This document shows, piece after piece, positions 45,587-58,043 of a stretch of 64,000 bases of DNA. Under the pieces are notes generated by a model, which saw only the letters and a list, made by a program, of their open reading frames with translations, was not told the DNA's origin and made no database searches. The stretch's first letter is position 1. Each line of letters starts with the position of its first letter. The position numbers and the translations under genes were made by a program. The stretch comes from Phyto melanocephala (Eukaryota > Arthropoda > Insecta > Diptera > Rhinophoridae), in assembly GCA_941918925.1 (NCBI GenBank), contig OW799236.1, positions 86,640,213 to 86,704,212 of the forward strand. Direction: 5' to 3'.

Positions 45587-46959
45587 AACCGCTTAAGTCG
45601 GCCTGAGCTAAAAACTGCAATCGTCGAATTCAAAACTACCCTCAGAAAATTTTTCAACTGTTTTGGACAACTTTACAGGAAGTTAAGGCGTAAAAAAGTC
45701 CAAGGTTTTAAAAGAATAAAGGTTTCATATTGAATTATCGAAATTTAATTTATTAGCAGAAACTATTATAATTCTAGAAAATGGAGGTGACAGCTGGTAA
45801 TTTTTTACAAAGAAAAGTGTTGCTTCGAAAATGACTGTCTTAATACTACGTACTATTTTTTTTACTATTATAAAAAAAATCTACACAAATCTACACACAT
45901 ACATTTGTACATACTATTACCGAGACCTTAAAACATCATACATTTAAATCTATCAAATTACAAATTCTATAAAAAAAAAGTTTATTTTTTTTGTTATAAA
46001 ATTTACTCTTGAGTTTTTAAGTGGCAGAGTGGGTATGACTCCACTTGTGTGTTTAAGTGTTTTCTTTAAACTGAGTTTTTTGTTCCTCAATTTTATTTTT
46101 GCAATAATGTTGATGCGTGAAATGAATTCGACACCCTTCTATTGATTGCGAAAACAAACAACAGACCCTTCAGTAAAATATACACTTGCAGAAGACTGAC
46201 GTGCACGCATACACTTAAATAAACAAATGGTCACAACCTGGCCCGGCCAAAAAAAAAAAAAGGACCTCTGGTCGCGTAAACGTGTGTGCGTATGTATGTG
46301 TTTAATGGTGTGATGATGGCGACTACAATCAAATAGCGCAGTTTAATAACGATAAAACAACAACCCATGTATGATTGTTACAAAATAAATAGAAATTTAC
46401 ATATTTGCTGTCATAAACAGTTTTTTATTTTAATTTAAAAATTTTCAGCATTTCTGTATGATAAGCGAAAAAAGCATTTTCGTTGAGTTTGTTGATTGCA
46501 AATATTGCTAAGGAATTGCTTACAAATGTAAATTGAATACATTTGGAGTGTTTTTTTTTGTTGTTGTTCCTGTTTTTAATGTCGAAGACTTGAATAAACA
46601 CGAAAAGAAAGACAGGAAATTGAAATTACAAAATTATTATTATTATTTGCACAAATAAGTGTGTGCATTTTAGAGTGAAATGGTAAATGGGTAAGAAAAT
46701 AAGCAAGTTACATCACGTAATGGCGCTACACAAATATATACTTTTAAACTCTACATTACGTATAATAAATAAGCAGAAATTTCATTTATATGGGAATTAT
46801 TGAACGACATTTTTTTTTATAAAAAACCATTTTAGCTGCGAGTGCGAATGAAGTCAAGACCAGTAAGATCTGCTTCCATAGAGTGTTGTTTAAGACAATC
46901 ACCTAATTTATTGAAATGACTAAAATGTTGGCTTTATTAGCTCACCAATTTTATGGCAT
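45587..46959. other. Gene-free stretch
   Basis: Only low-complexity tracts (poly(A) near 46250, poly(T) near 46550) and no supported gene. Confidence 0.45.
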
Positions 46960-47843
46960 TTAACAAAAGAAGTCACCCGATATTGTTTGGTTCTCATTTT
47001 CTTCTAAATGAAATACTTCGATTCTGTTCTTTGATTATGTTTTTCTGAAACCTTAGAAGTCTAAAAGACGATACCGACCAAATGGTCGCCGTCACAATAA
47101 ATTGCTATATGGGCTCGTTTTATGGCATTTTTGATCACTTCAGCGAGAACTTCGGGCGACAGATTCTTGCACTCGTGTCCAATATTCCAGGGTCTCGGGC
47201 TTGTTCACGTCAAACACGGGACTTCAAAAAACCTCACAAAAAAGTCTGGAACAGTTAAATCGGGCGATCTTGCGGGCCAATGTAAATCGCCAAAACGAGA
47301 TTATTCGACCCGGGAACCACGCCTTTAGAATATTGGTTGTGGCTCGCGCAGTGTGTGCTGTTGCTCCGTGTTGTTGATACCACATGTCCTCAAGTCATAA
47401 TTCGTTAAGTTGCGGCAGAAAAAACTCGGCTTAAATGGTCCTATAGAGCGCACCGTCTACTGTCGTCGTTTGACCAGTGGCGTCTTCTAAAAAAAAAATG
47501 GCCCGATGACTCCTCCAGCGGGTCCATGCAGTCACTTTGAGCGGGTGTAATGGCTCTTAGTGCGTTACTCGTGGATTTTCGGTGCCCCAAAAGCGATAGT
47601 TTTGCTTTATCACGTACCCGCTGAGGTGAAAATGAGCCTCATCGCTCTGCGTCAACACTACAAGCGAATTGTTACGCAAAAAAATAGACACGATTATTCC
47701 GCGTTCCTGGGGAGTGTATCGTTCCTTGTTCACTTGTATTTTACATATGTCTAGTTCACAAATGTCAAAACAGATTTAAAATTGGCCGCCATTTCTAAAT
47801 TAAGAACATCTTCTAATAGGGTGATTTCTTTTGGCCCACCTTG
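46960..47843 (-). mobile_element. Mariner-type element with internally deleted transposase
   Basis: Read from 47843 on the minus strand: terminal repeat CAAGGTGGGCCAAAAG then AAATCACCC. The other end near 46968 keeps a decayed counterpart (caaaagaagtcaccc). The transposase reads 'NKERYTPQERGIIVSIFLRN' followed by 'NSLVVLTQ', which joins directly to 'SDEAHFHLSGYVIKQN'. The region between N-terminus and catalytic core is therefore deleted. It goes on 'RFWGTENPRV', 'HPLKVTAW', 'LEDMWYQQHGATAHTARATT' (second Asp replaced by His), 'FPGRIIS', and a C-terminal 'KRAHIAI-CDGDHLVGIVF'. Several stops are present. Plus-strand frames here are antisense shadows. Confidence 0.85.
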
Positions 47844-47859
47844 TATTTATAAAGAATTT

Positions 47860-48410
47860 CTGGCCTGATAGCCCCTTATGAACGTTATTCTGGCGGTTCA
47901 ATATTGCACCACTTTTTCGAACATACTTCATCTTATTTCATCATTCATGTTGTATCAAATGTTGGGTTCTTAATGATCAATGGTTTCTGGTTGATTAGCT
48001 TAGACTATATATTGGATGTATTCCCATAAAAAGTGATCCAAAGGTGTCAAACCACATGAACGAGATGGCCAATTTACGGATCTACTTCTTGATATAGTTC
48101 GACTACTTAACGTTTGGCTTAACAAAGTGATTGTTTAATGCATTGTGTGGCATGTTGTACCATGTTTTTGGAGCTATTTTTCCCCCAAATGATATGCAAT
48201 AGCATTGGGAACATTCGCGTCTGCAGCTGCGATGTTTTCTTCTGTGAGCAAGGTATGTTTTCGATTTGGATAAATTTTAACCAAAACAGCATATATAGTA
48301 ACGGTTTGATCCACTATTTTGCGTTTTACCTGCTCAGTACATTTAAGCGTACCGTAAACTACACAGAGTGCTCCATAAGTTTGGCGAACAGAACGTGAAT
48401 TTGGGAAATA
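47860..48410 (-). pseudogene. Second mariner transposase relic, internally deleted
   Basis: Minus-strand frames give 'RQTYGALCVVYGTLKCTEQV' then 'RKIVDQ' (N-terminal helix-turn-helix region), 'LLTEENIAAADANV' (linker), then directly 'KHGTTCHT' (the QQDGATCHT site with Asp replaced by His), 'TITLLSQTLSSRTISRSRSV', 'NWPSRSCGLTPLDHFLWEYI' (third catalytic Asp replaced by Gly), 'NQPETIDH' and 'MFEKVVQY-TARITFIRGYQ'. The first catalytic block is missing. It lies end to end with the previous relic in the same orientation, but belongs to a different mariner lineage. An 86-codon plus frame at 48138-48398 is antisense. Confidence 0.8.
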
Positions 48411-50686
48411 AATTTCTATGACTTATAAACTGGTGTCTTTGCATGGGATTTCCCAAAGAATATTAAAAGAAGACTTACAAACTTTATAAGCGTGACAGCT
48501 TTATAGTTCATAATATTGGAAGATGTGTGGGTCTAAAAAAACACCCTTTATATATGGGCCCTATAGTCTAATCAATCATTAAGCTTTACAATATAAAACC
48601 TTTTGGAGCAAAACAGATTCATTAAGCCATAATTCAATTATTGGGAGTATAAATAATTTTGGTTATGACTGTAATTTTACAATCTAGTTTTATCCTTCAG
48701 ACCAGCATAAAGAATTACTTGTCACACCTTAACCTCAGTAAAATGTAAGATTTAAAATATTGTTTAGCCACTTTTTAGTGTTCAAATGCAGACAACTGTT
48801 AAATGGTTTTTCTTCTTTTGGAGTTGTTTTTTTTTATTCTGCAAACTTTGCCATTTAGTTACCGTTTTCGGTTTAAGTCTAAATATAATGCCAATTGTTG
48901 TCAACTAAAGGCAATTTGAATGTAAGTGGCTTTTACACATGACAAAAAAATAAATACACTTGTTCTTTTTGTTTTCACATTTCCTTAGGAACAGCATGTA
49001 AAACAAAAGGCCTTTTTGCGGTATGAACAGGCCAAAGAATGACGCAAAAAAGTCACCCCATAAATTACAAAAAAACAAAAAAAAAACTTTAACTCAGCAT
49101 TCACACATTTATTTATCCCTGTGACATTTAGTCACCCACTTGCACAATTCTTCCTTAATTCCCAGAGTGTTAAACTATGGCTTTACGACAAGTAGCAGCA
49201 GCTTACACTTACACTTCCCTTTGTATTTACTCATGTTTGTTGTTGTTGTTTTATTATAAGGATTTAGATTTTCCGGTTGAAATTTTTTCGACTTCTTGCT
49301 TGTTTTTATTGTAGAGCCAACTTCCTTACTCCTCAGGGTTTTTGTTGTCACAATTTTTGTGTTATTTTTCTTGGCAATTTCCCACACTTTAATTTGTATA
49401 AAAACAGTTGACATTTCTCTGTCTTTTTTTTGGTTTTGTTTTCTGAGTTTCTACATTCAATTGAAATCCTTTTATTTTTATTCTATTTGTTCTGTTAAGT
49501 GGCATTTGGTGTGGTGTAGGCAAAGCAACCAAAAACTTGTTGCTTAAAAAAATGTTTGGTTGTATGGATTTTAAAGGGGTGATTCGTTGTATTTTTTTTA
49601 AACACACTTTTTTGCAGTTTTTGCTAAAAGTTTTTGTTAAATATTACTTTGATGTGGTTTAGCAAATCGAGTTTGTAAGAACTTTTCTTTTTGTAATGAC
49701 ACCTTCAAAAAACAATTAGTTTCGGACAAATTGTTTGTATGTCGTAAAATAAGTCTTTAGCCAAACTCACGTTTTAAAGTTTAAATTTTATATTCGTTTC
49801 TTATATTTATTAAATATTAAAATTTTTCAAGCGTAGTAGATGTATATTTAATTCATGGAGTTGAATTTGAATCTTCTGTTCGAATTTTCGTAATTAATTT
49901 TTCGTGTATGTTGTTATGCCTTTTCCATTATTAAACAAACGAAAATTTACACAATATCGTTAAACTGAATACCGTTTAAAAGTTTCGTTGAAAATTTTAA
50001 TACACATGGCTGAGGAAAAATAAATCAGCGACGAATTTGTCAGCATAAATCAGAGCGATCAATATTTCTGTCTAGAGCTAATTATGTCATTTGAAGTTTT
50101 TCCTCATATAAAAAATTTGCCCAATCTCAAACAGGGCTGACTTTCGATTTCACACAACGGAATTAATGGATCTTTCACTTTTCTGGATAAATAGAAAGAA
50201 TTTAAAATTTTTTTTAAACAGATTGAGATAGACTTTAAAATTGAGGTGCTGTATAATGAATCTCTCTATGCTGTAGTGTAGGTCAACTAATCTCACGAAT
50301 GGGCGTGCATGGATTCATAATGAGGTGCAGAGGGGCTTATTTTTTCATCTTGTGCAAGATCTCAGTTGACGACTATCTGATAAAACTGGACAAAAGACAG
50401 GCGGACAATGTAAAACGTTTGATTGTTAGCAGGTAAATAAGCACTATTATTGGATGCTTTAAACAGTATTTCAGAATAACATAGTGAGAGGAATAGAGTT
50501 ATAAATAAGAGCTGACCATTAATGCTGAAATCTTGAACTCTGTGTTTTTGATTGGGAGGCATGTAGGTGTAAGGGTTAACTAAAATGCCGAGAAAGGTGA
50601 AATGCTGTAACTAGAATTTTAAAAATGCGATCGCCTTCAGAAGCCTTTATGTTCCCTTGACATAATATGATCGCATTTAAATAAGC
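48411..50686. other. Gene-free stretch
   Basis: No supported gene. The short overlapping frames at 49175-49607 are Lys/Phe-rich shadows of each other. Confidence 0.4.
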
Positions 50687-51010
50687 ATTTCGAGAGAAAA
50701 ATTAGTTTGAATCAGCGAAAGAGAACGAAAATTGGTTTGTAACACTCCATTTAGAACTAACCTAAAATCGTCACGTTGAAATGCGGACTCTAAAGGAAAA
50801 ACCAAATTTTAAATCAGTGAAAGAATGACAAACTATGCAAATTGTTGAAAAAAGGATTTCGAGAGAAAAATTAGTTTGAATCAGCAAACGAGTGATGCAA
50901 ACTACATCAATAAAGGCAATGTTGGGCTCGACTTAAAATCGTCAAGTTGAAATACGGGTTTTGAAAAAAAAAAAAAAATTGAATCAGTAAAAGGATTACA
51001 AACTACACAA
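50687..51010. repeat. Degenerate ~170-base tandem repeat
   Basis: 'atttcgagagaaaaattagt' at 50687 recurs at 50856. 'aaaatcgtca(c/a)gttgaaat' recurs near 50765 and 50936, and 'gaatcag(c/t)' with 'aaactac' also repeats. About two units with a partial third. Origin unknown. Confidence 0.7.
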
Positions 51011-52219
51011 ATGCTTAATGATCTAGGGGCAAATTACGGCATTCGAAAGTCATCGAAATTTTAAAATTCTTGTTAGAATCTCTATACCTAAAGTACAGCA
51101 AACTCGATCGTTCGAGTAAAATTTCGATCGGAATCGAATGGTCGTAATTTGGCCTCTTTGTTTAAAGTTTTTTTTAGAAAATCAAGTACAACATGAGCGT
51201 TGCAGATGAAAAGGAAAGCGCCTCTTTATCGCTTTACATCGAGTATAAGGCACAAAAGTATACTGGAACAGTTGCTTTACGAGGTCATCAACTCAAATGA
51301 CGATAAAGTGTGATTATTGGGTGATTTTGGTCAAAATTTAACATCAGTATGGACGGAAGAACAGTAATTTAGTTGGTGAAGTTGTACTTGTCCTGCACAT
51401 CGGGTCAAGAATAAGATAAGAAAAATGTAATTGAGCTTGGTAATCAGGCGGTTGTAGAATGCATTTGACAAACAGACTTGGACTGTAAAATGTGGTTTGC
51501 ACATATATTGAGGATAAGCAGATTAACCTCTGTGATGCTGATCTGAGCTAAGGGGCACATATGCATAGCTGACGAATTCTCGAAAAGGGTATAGAGGTGA
51601 TTTTTTTTTATTTCAGAAACATTAGTTTATCTGGAAAACGTTATTCAGTGAGTCAGTTGGTTTAATGAATCAGAAAAAGTATAACTATGTGTAGAACTAT
51701 GTGATATTCGAAAGCTCTTACTTAAATCAGAATTATGACTTCAGTCAGGTACATAGACAAAATGTTACAATAACGAAATACTACGTCATGAGTAGGTTCG
51801 ATAATCGTCAATCGGAAGCAAATAAAAGATTTAAAAGAAATTATATGAATCGATTTTATTTAAAATGTGATGTAGAATTATGTTTGATCAGGAAAAAAAT
51901 TAAATGCCATTTTGTATTATTATAGTTTTAAAAAATCAATCCATATAAAAAAATTTTTCCATCACATTGTTGATTATAAACTGTTTCAAACTTATATATT
52001 GGAAAAATTATTTTTTGTTCTACTGAACTATTTTTGCAAATAGCGCGTTTTTCTAGTCTTATATACATGGATTAGTTAATAATGAACAAAGTTGTGATAA
52101 AAAATTTTTTCTTAAAAATATTAATACAATGTTTATTAGATTTTAATTCTTAATTCCTTATTTTTTTAAATTCTGTTTTTTAATTTGTTCATTTATGAGG
52201 AATTAAATTTTATTTGTGA
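51011..52219. other. Gene-free stretch
   Basis: The 51160-51560 part has a somewhat more coding-like composition, but stops break every frame and I recognise no domain. Confidence 0.4.
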
Positions 52220-52348
52220 CTAGCCTGTGCTCGCTACTTCGTTATCGGCACGAAAGGTAGCCTATTTATGTTATTATTCAGGTTGTTTTTATATCTGTGT
52301 GGCAAATTTCATTTAAGTCCGTTAAGTCATTTTTCGCGTGATTGAGTA
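52220..52348 (-). mobile_element. Helitron 3'-end fragment
   Basis: Read on the minus strand it ends with CTAG (52220-52223), preceded by a GC-richer subterminal segment 'gccgataacgaagtagcgag'. Further in are 'aggctacctttcgtg' and 'gccacacagatataaa', resembling the 'aagtagcctat...aaatttcat' tract common near insect Helitron ends. No 5' TC end is seen within reach. Confidence 0.5.
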
Positions 52349-52424
52349 AAAATATTAAAATATTATATTTTAATGTGAATCATATATATTTTGGCATAAG
52401 TTCATTTATTCTATTATTTAATTT

Positions 52425-52581
52425 TATAATTCAAATTAAATTAAATTGCAATCATTTTTAGGAATATTCTTTCTAAACTTATTTCCGATATTAGCCGAGC
52501 GGAACGCATTTTCGAAACCAGCTACGATTTCATCATCAGCACTCTTTATCGGTATACTACTATGTAATTTAAAATTCCTAT
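52425..52581 (-). repeat. Unidentified coding-like repeat R, copy 2
   Basis: The minus-strand frame reads IPIKSADDEIVAGFENAFR then SANIGNKFRKNIPKN, with no stop in this stretch. This is the most open of the three copies (others 35667-35836 and 58250-58403). Nucleotide similarity continues on both sides for several tens of bases. Confidence 0.65.
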
Positions 52582-53690
52582 AAAATATTTAAACACAAAA
52601 ACATTTATATATATTATATTAGTGGGTTAGGATTTAATGCAAATATTTAAGACAAAATACTTCTATAGACGACGTTGGATGATTAAATTTTTTTCGCCAG
52701 GACGCACCTTGGGTTCAAATGGGGTATCAAAGTGGCGATTAATTGAAATTTATAAATAAAGTTTTTATAATAAATTTTAGTACAGGGTAAAAGAAGATAA
52801 AATTCTGCATCACTAGCTGTAAAAATCAATCAACTAAATTATTTACTCTCTATTCAGTGAGCGGTCAAAATTAGAAAATTATTGCTGTTTTCAAGAAAAG
52901 TAAAAAAAATGAAAAATTTTAAAATTCAAGCGATTATTATTAGTGTTAAATCTATTAAAAGTAAATCTTTTATTATGGCACCTTCAACATCAGGTATTAA
53001 AGTATTTAGTAAATTTTTTTTTATAAAAATTATGTGTAAATATTTTTAATAATTTTTTTAAAAAAGGTCCATAATTTCCGCATTTAATGGGCCAAAACTA
53101 TTAAGTTAGTAAGAGTTGAAATTAGTTTTATGGATTTTAGAAAAGTATAGGATACCAGCTTATATTTAAAAAAAAGTCCGGACAATGCCCGGTCCTTTTT
53201 TTATTTTAATTTTTGTGTAAAAACTCAGGTTGTCATTTATTGAACAAGACCAGTAAATGTGTTTTAATATTCTCATTCTCTTTATTTTTTTGTTTTTGTT
53301 GATGCATTTTGTTTTTTTTAGGGATGAGTGTGTGAGTGATTTCGGTCACTTAAGCTCACGTACAACAAATTGTATCGGGCACAATTTACAGGAAATAAAC
53401 ATCTTTTTAATACTTTTTGCTAGATTCAAGTAATAAAATTTTAATTTACTATGTACTTATGTAGCAATAAACCAGAAGATATTTATTAATACGGATTTAT
53501 ATAAGGATATATTACAGCGTTGCTTAGTAAAACTAAAATATATAAGATGAAAATTGTGGAAATGAAAAACAGTAAAAAAAATTCGCAATAGCCAGGGTTA
53601 AATTGTTGCAAATCCTAGGTTCCAAGAAATCACAGAGTTTTAGTATCGGGTTAAGTATCCGTAGTATGGGAAAATAATTAACAAAATAAA
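52582..53690. other. Gene-free stretch
   Basis: A short GC-richer palindrome-like 'gtccggacaatgcccggtcc' near 53177 resembles sequence near the right end of the MITE at 57263-58043 ('gccggacaataccggacatt'). Otherwise nothing. Confidence 0.4.
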
Positions 53691-54371
53691 AACAAGTAAG
53701 AGTGCTACATTCGGCCGTGCCGAATCTTATATAACCTTCACAACGTGTAGTCATGCAATAACAATTGTTTGTATCACCATTCGTCTCATATAAAATACGT
53801 ACATACATGTAAAAACATGTGTTTCTAAAAAAAATTCCAAAAAAAAAAAAAATTTCAAATAAAATATTAAAAAACAAAAAAAAAAACAATTAAAAAAAAT
53901 GTTAAAGAATTGAAAAAAAAATTGAAAAAAAAAATTTTAAAAAAAAATATATAAATAAAATAATCAAAATATAAATAATATATAAAATAAAAAAATTTTT
54001 TTTTTGGCTCAGCTGGGATTAGATGCCACGTTTACTCTAGCCAGTATACATGTATGTTGTTGTTGTAATTGTGAAAAAAACGAGGTTGCCGTGGTTTTTT
54101 GCTCATATCTCAGAAAGTTATAGGGCGATTGTGCTGAAATTCAATAACGATTCATTCCTGGATATTTCCAAGAGATTGATACCATATACAGATCTGAGGA
54201 ACATATAGTTGCTTCTAAAAGTTGATTTCAAGCAACACACGGACAAACGGGCAGATGGACAGACGATCACGGCTTAATCCTCTATTCATAAGCTTTCAGA
54301 AAAATTGTAGAAATTACAAACGGAATGACAAAGCTATATATACCCTTGTGCACCACAGGTGAAGGGTATAA
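53691..54371 (-). mobile_element. DINE-1-like element, family 1, short copy
   Basis: It starts 'aacaagtaagagtgctaca', then ATTCGGCCGTGCCGAAT (53709-53725) and 'cttcacaacgtgtagtcatg'. After an A-rich tract (53830-54000) come 'ggctcagctgggattagatg' and 'gctcatatctcagaaagtta', then 'cacacggacaaacgggcag' and 'tatatacccttgtgcaccac' with 'aggtgaagggtataa'. The first half matches 31742-32510 and the second half matches 4061-5087, so the copy appears mosaic. The 118-codon frame over the A-rich tract is not a gene. Confidence 0.75.
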
Positions 54372-55329
54372 TAAGCTATTTGACTCAAAACACTAAATTT
54401 GAAATTTATTACATTTATTACTGAAATAAAATTAAAACTTATAAAAACTTTTACAAACTACTTAACTTTTGTTTGAATAATAAAAATGTCGGAATGAGGA
54501 CGTATTAGCCATTGTTTTTTATACTCTGTTGTCCATTTGAATGAGTTTATAAAACTCATAAATCAAAAGATTTAATTAAAATTTAAAGAAAATAAAAACA
54601 AACAATGTAAAATTGTTTTTGGAAATTTCAAAAATACTTATTACATACATACATATGTACGAGTATGTACCTCTCCCTTACTCCCAAACATAAATACGTT
54701 TAAATACCTTAAATTCTTTAATAATCCATGCAATTTAATACATAATAATTCCATATCAATAAAACAATAAAAAAATCTTTCTTTTTCGTACTGTTTTTTT
54801 TATCAATGAATAAAATGCAATCTCTTCCCCCTTATTAAAAGATATTTTAACGTTTTTACCATTAACTTACAATGTTGTGTATTTACGAAACAACAAAAAA
54901 ATTATAACCCTGTGTTCAGAGATAAAAAAAATGAAATGAAAATATCCAGCTAATCCACCCACAATAAGGGAAAGTAGGAAAACAATAAAAACCCATAAAG
55001 GAATTGACTCTGCTGATAAAGCTTTTATATCAATAACACAAGACGAACAACAAACCATCGTCAATGGAATAAAATCAATCGATTGATGTCCGGACAAAAG
55101 CCAATAACACGATAGAATAAAAGAAAAAGAAGCTAAAAATCCTTGTCAGATATAGATGAGAAAATAAAGAGAAAAAAAAAACATGAATATTAAAGAACTA
55201 GAAAAAAAAATTTAACATAAATCCATAAATGATGCAGTTAGTCAGTCAGCCAGCCAGTGCAAAAAAAAACGTAACATTTATAAATCCTTTGCATGTTTTT
55301 TAGTATTTTACTTTTTCATTTGCGTTTCC
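54372..55329. other. Gene-free stretch
   Basis: No supported gene or repeat; AT-rich. Confidence 0.45.
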
Positions 55330-55996
55330 TTTTTTTATACCCTTCACAGTGAGAGTAAGGGTATATATGGGTTTGTTATTCCGTTTGTAATTTCTACAAT
55401 ATTTATTTCCGACCCCATAAAGTATATATTTTCTGAAAACTTATGAACAGGGGAGTCAATTAAGCATTGCCAGTCTGTCCTTGTGTATGTTGAAATCAAA
55501 TTTTTAAAGCCCCTGACATCGCCAAGGTACCAAAATATCAGAGATATTCGAACGCATAACTTTATGAGATATAAGCAAGTGCTTTCGTTTTTTTCGCTTG
55601 TTTTTACCACAAAGAATACAATTTTCCTGCTAGAATAATTTAAAGACACGGTTGTTACTACTTTTAAGATTTGGTATGGAGATATTCGTTAAAAATTGGG
55701 GTAAATTGGTAACTAATCGGCTAAGTTATAGGCAAAAAATTTATGAAAATTACATTTATCAAATCTTTTAAAACTCCTAAATAAATTTTGAACACGCTCA
55801 AGATACAAAATTATAAGCCGTACTCTCAGAAGTTATTTCTAAAAAAACTAACAAATCGGTTTGAAACCAACTGAGATATAAGCACCCAACTGCTTCGGTA
55901 TTTTTCTTAAATTTACAAACAAAAAAAGATATTTTTCAGTTTCTATACAACCGAGACAATCAATATGGGCACTAAATGAAAGGGCTTGGGTATAAA
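55330..55996 (+). mobile_element. DINE-1-like element, 5' part, truncated by a second copy
   Basis: It starts TTTTTTTATACCCTTCACAG with the inverted partner 'gtgagagtaagggtata', followed by 'ccgaccccataaagtatata' and 'gccagtctgtcc'. It ends abruptly at 'atgaaagggcttgggtata' where the next element begins. The terminal hairpin is missing. Confidence 0.7.
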
Positions 55997-56957
55997 ACAA
56001 GTAAGAGGGTTATATTCGCCCGAGCCCAATCTGATAATACCCTTAATCATCATGTACATAGGTATAATCCCACATCGTAGGTTAACCTAAATTTCATGTT
56101 ATATGCCATTCCTTATTATTTCCGACGCCATCCTTGATTTTGAATTTTTACGTAGTTAAGTGTATTCTACTAGTCAAGACCTTTTATTTGTTCCACCATT
56201 TTATTTTAGACGCCATATTGTATTTTACATTTTTTAATAATTTACTGTATTCTACTGGTCAAGCCCTTTCATTTGATACCAATATTGAGGGGGTTCAAGA
56301 AGTTACATTTTAAAACACCAGATTTGATCCATACATAAATGTATTGTCCGCCATTTTGTAGTGGCGGCCAACATGCATTTAACTTTTTTATAGTGCTTAT
56401 ATTGCGCTAGTCAAGTCCTTTCATATGATACCAATATTGACTCTCTCGGTGGTCTAGAAGCTGAAAAATTGTGATTTTCGTTTCTTAATGTTTGGAATAT
56501 TTATTAAAAAAATGTTTGCCTATAACTTTGCCAATTAGAGCACGCTTTATCAAAAAATCTTTCACGAATATCTCTAGAGCCATATTATATCCACAAATAA
56601 TAGCAAAGGTACCTAAAAATTATTCTATGGCTGAAAAATTTTCATTTTGGTGGTAAAAATATGGAAAAAAAACAGAGGCAGTCGTGTTTATTTGCTCCTA
56701 TCTCAGAAAGTTATGAGGTAATTGGGCTGAATTTCAATGACGATTCATTCCCGGATATTTCCAAAAGATTGGTATCATACACAGAGCTGAGAAATATATA
56801 GTTGCTTCTAAAAGTTGATTTCTTAATCAACTCCTCTATTCATAAGCTTTCGGAAAATATATACTTTATGGGATCGGAAATGAAAATTGTAGATATTACA
56901 AAAGGAATAACGAAGTTATATATATACCCTTGTGCACTACAGGTGAAGGGTATAAAA
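55997..56957 (-). mobile_element. DINE-1-like element, family 1
   Basis: It begins 'aacaagtaagagggttata', a decayed hairpin (attcgcccgagcccaat) and 'aatacccttaatcatcatg'. It ends 'tatatacccttgtgcactac' and 'aggtgaagggtataaa'. It is closely similar throughout to 4061-5087 ('agttacattttaaaacacca', 'attgtccgccattttgtagt', 'ttggtggtaaaaatatgg'), with a small deletion near 56820 that removes the cacacgga...gacgg block. A 79-codon frame over its end is fortuitous. Confidence 0.75.
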
Positions 56958-57262
56958 AGTACAAAAAAGAGCGGAAAGACCCTCATAACAAAACAAACAA
57001 GCAGCCTATCACTGGCTCACAAATGTCGCTTAACAACGTAATGAAATGCTATTTTATACAGAGAATGGTACGTTACGACTACGGCATTTGCTAACTTCTC
57101 ATATGCCAAAAATTAACAGCATTACAGATGCGCTCCGCTAATTCTAATTCAGCCTTAAGTCCAGTTAAGTAAACGCAGAGAGTATTTAATCTGCAACGAC
57201 GTATTTAATAAAGGTCGTTACATATATTGTAATAACAGACAGTTGTTCATAATACTTTAAGC

Positions 57263-58043
57263 TAGGGTTGCCATTGCTATTTTTAAAAAAAGAGGACGCC
57301 AGCATAAAAAATTTAGGACATTTGCCCAAAAAAAGAGGATACATTTAAAAAAAAAATTAAATTTGATTAAATTCACGACGCCATTTAAAATACAAAAACA
57401 AAATTTGTTTTTACGAAAAAACTTTATTTACAAAACTACAAACTGAACATATCATTATGATTTAATGGTTGAAAATATAAACAAACAAAAAAATATATTA
57501 AAAAAACAACAAAAATTCATTGCATTCATTATCGGGAATTTACACTTTTTAAAATTGTACATATATTTTTCAACACTTCCAATTTGAGCCAATATATTAC
57601 CATCGCATCTCATCAAATATTTGTAAAACTCTAGGCAATCCATATCAAAATTATATACCTTTACTATATTTTTTGTTAAAGACTTTCTTCTATATTTGGA
57701 AACCAAACTTTATGAAAAACACACAGCTGACAAGCAGACCCCTTTGCCGATCTTTTTTAAATCAAAAGACAAGTTAAAATAGGCCACTTCGCTAAATAGC
57801 GACAATAATAAAACTAATTTTGTACAAAGAGAAGTTTTCAAATTGTACTTTTTCAAAACAAATTGTACGAGCACCTAAATCTTTTTTTATACATTTTGTG
57901 ACCTGTGATTTAAAGTTTAAATGTAAGTAAAGGTGCAAAAAGCCGGACAATACCGGACATTTGCTAAAAAAGAAGTAGGACTGCCCCGGATTCCCTAAAA
58001 AAGAGGACGGTGTCCGGGGAAAGGAGGACGGATGGCAACCCTA
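57263..58043. mobile_element. hAT-type MITE with 8-bp target duplication
   Basis: TAGGGTTGCCAT at 57263-57274 is inverted at 58032-58043 (ATGGCAACCCTA). The octamer CTTTAAGC flanks it exactly (57255-57262 and 58044-58051). An 8-bp duplication and short terminal repeats identify the hAT superfamily. Subterminal 'aaaaaagaggac' motifs occur in inverted arrangement near both ends (57287, 57328, 57998). A minus-strand 83-codon frame (57455-57706) has no transposase motif that I can recognise. The undamaged ends and duplication suggest a young insertion. Confidence 0.88.

Noticed and set aside
47122..47754. Plus-strand small genes
   Set aside because: They are antisense to the mariner transposase relic on the minus strand, which has clear motifs.
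48138..48398. 86-codon plus-strand gene
   Set aside because: Antisense to the second mariner relic.
53533..53889. 118-codon minus-strand protein
   Set aside because: Phe-rich translation of an A-rich tract and the DINE-like 3' end; no domain.
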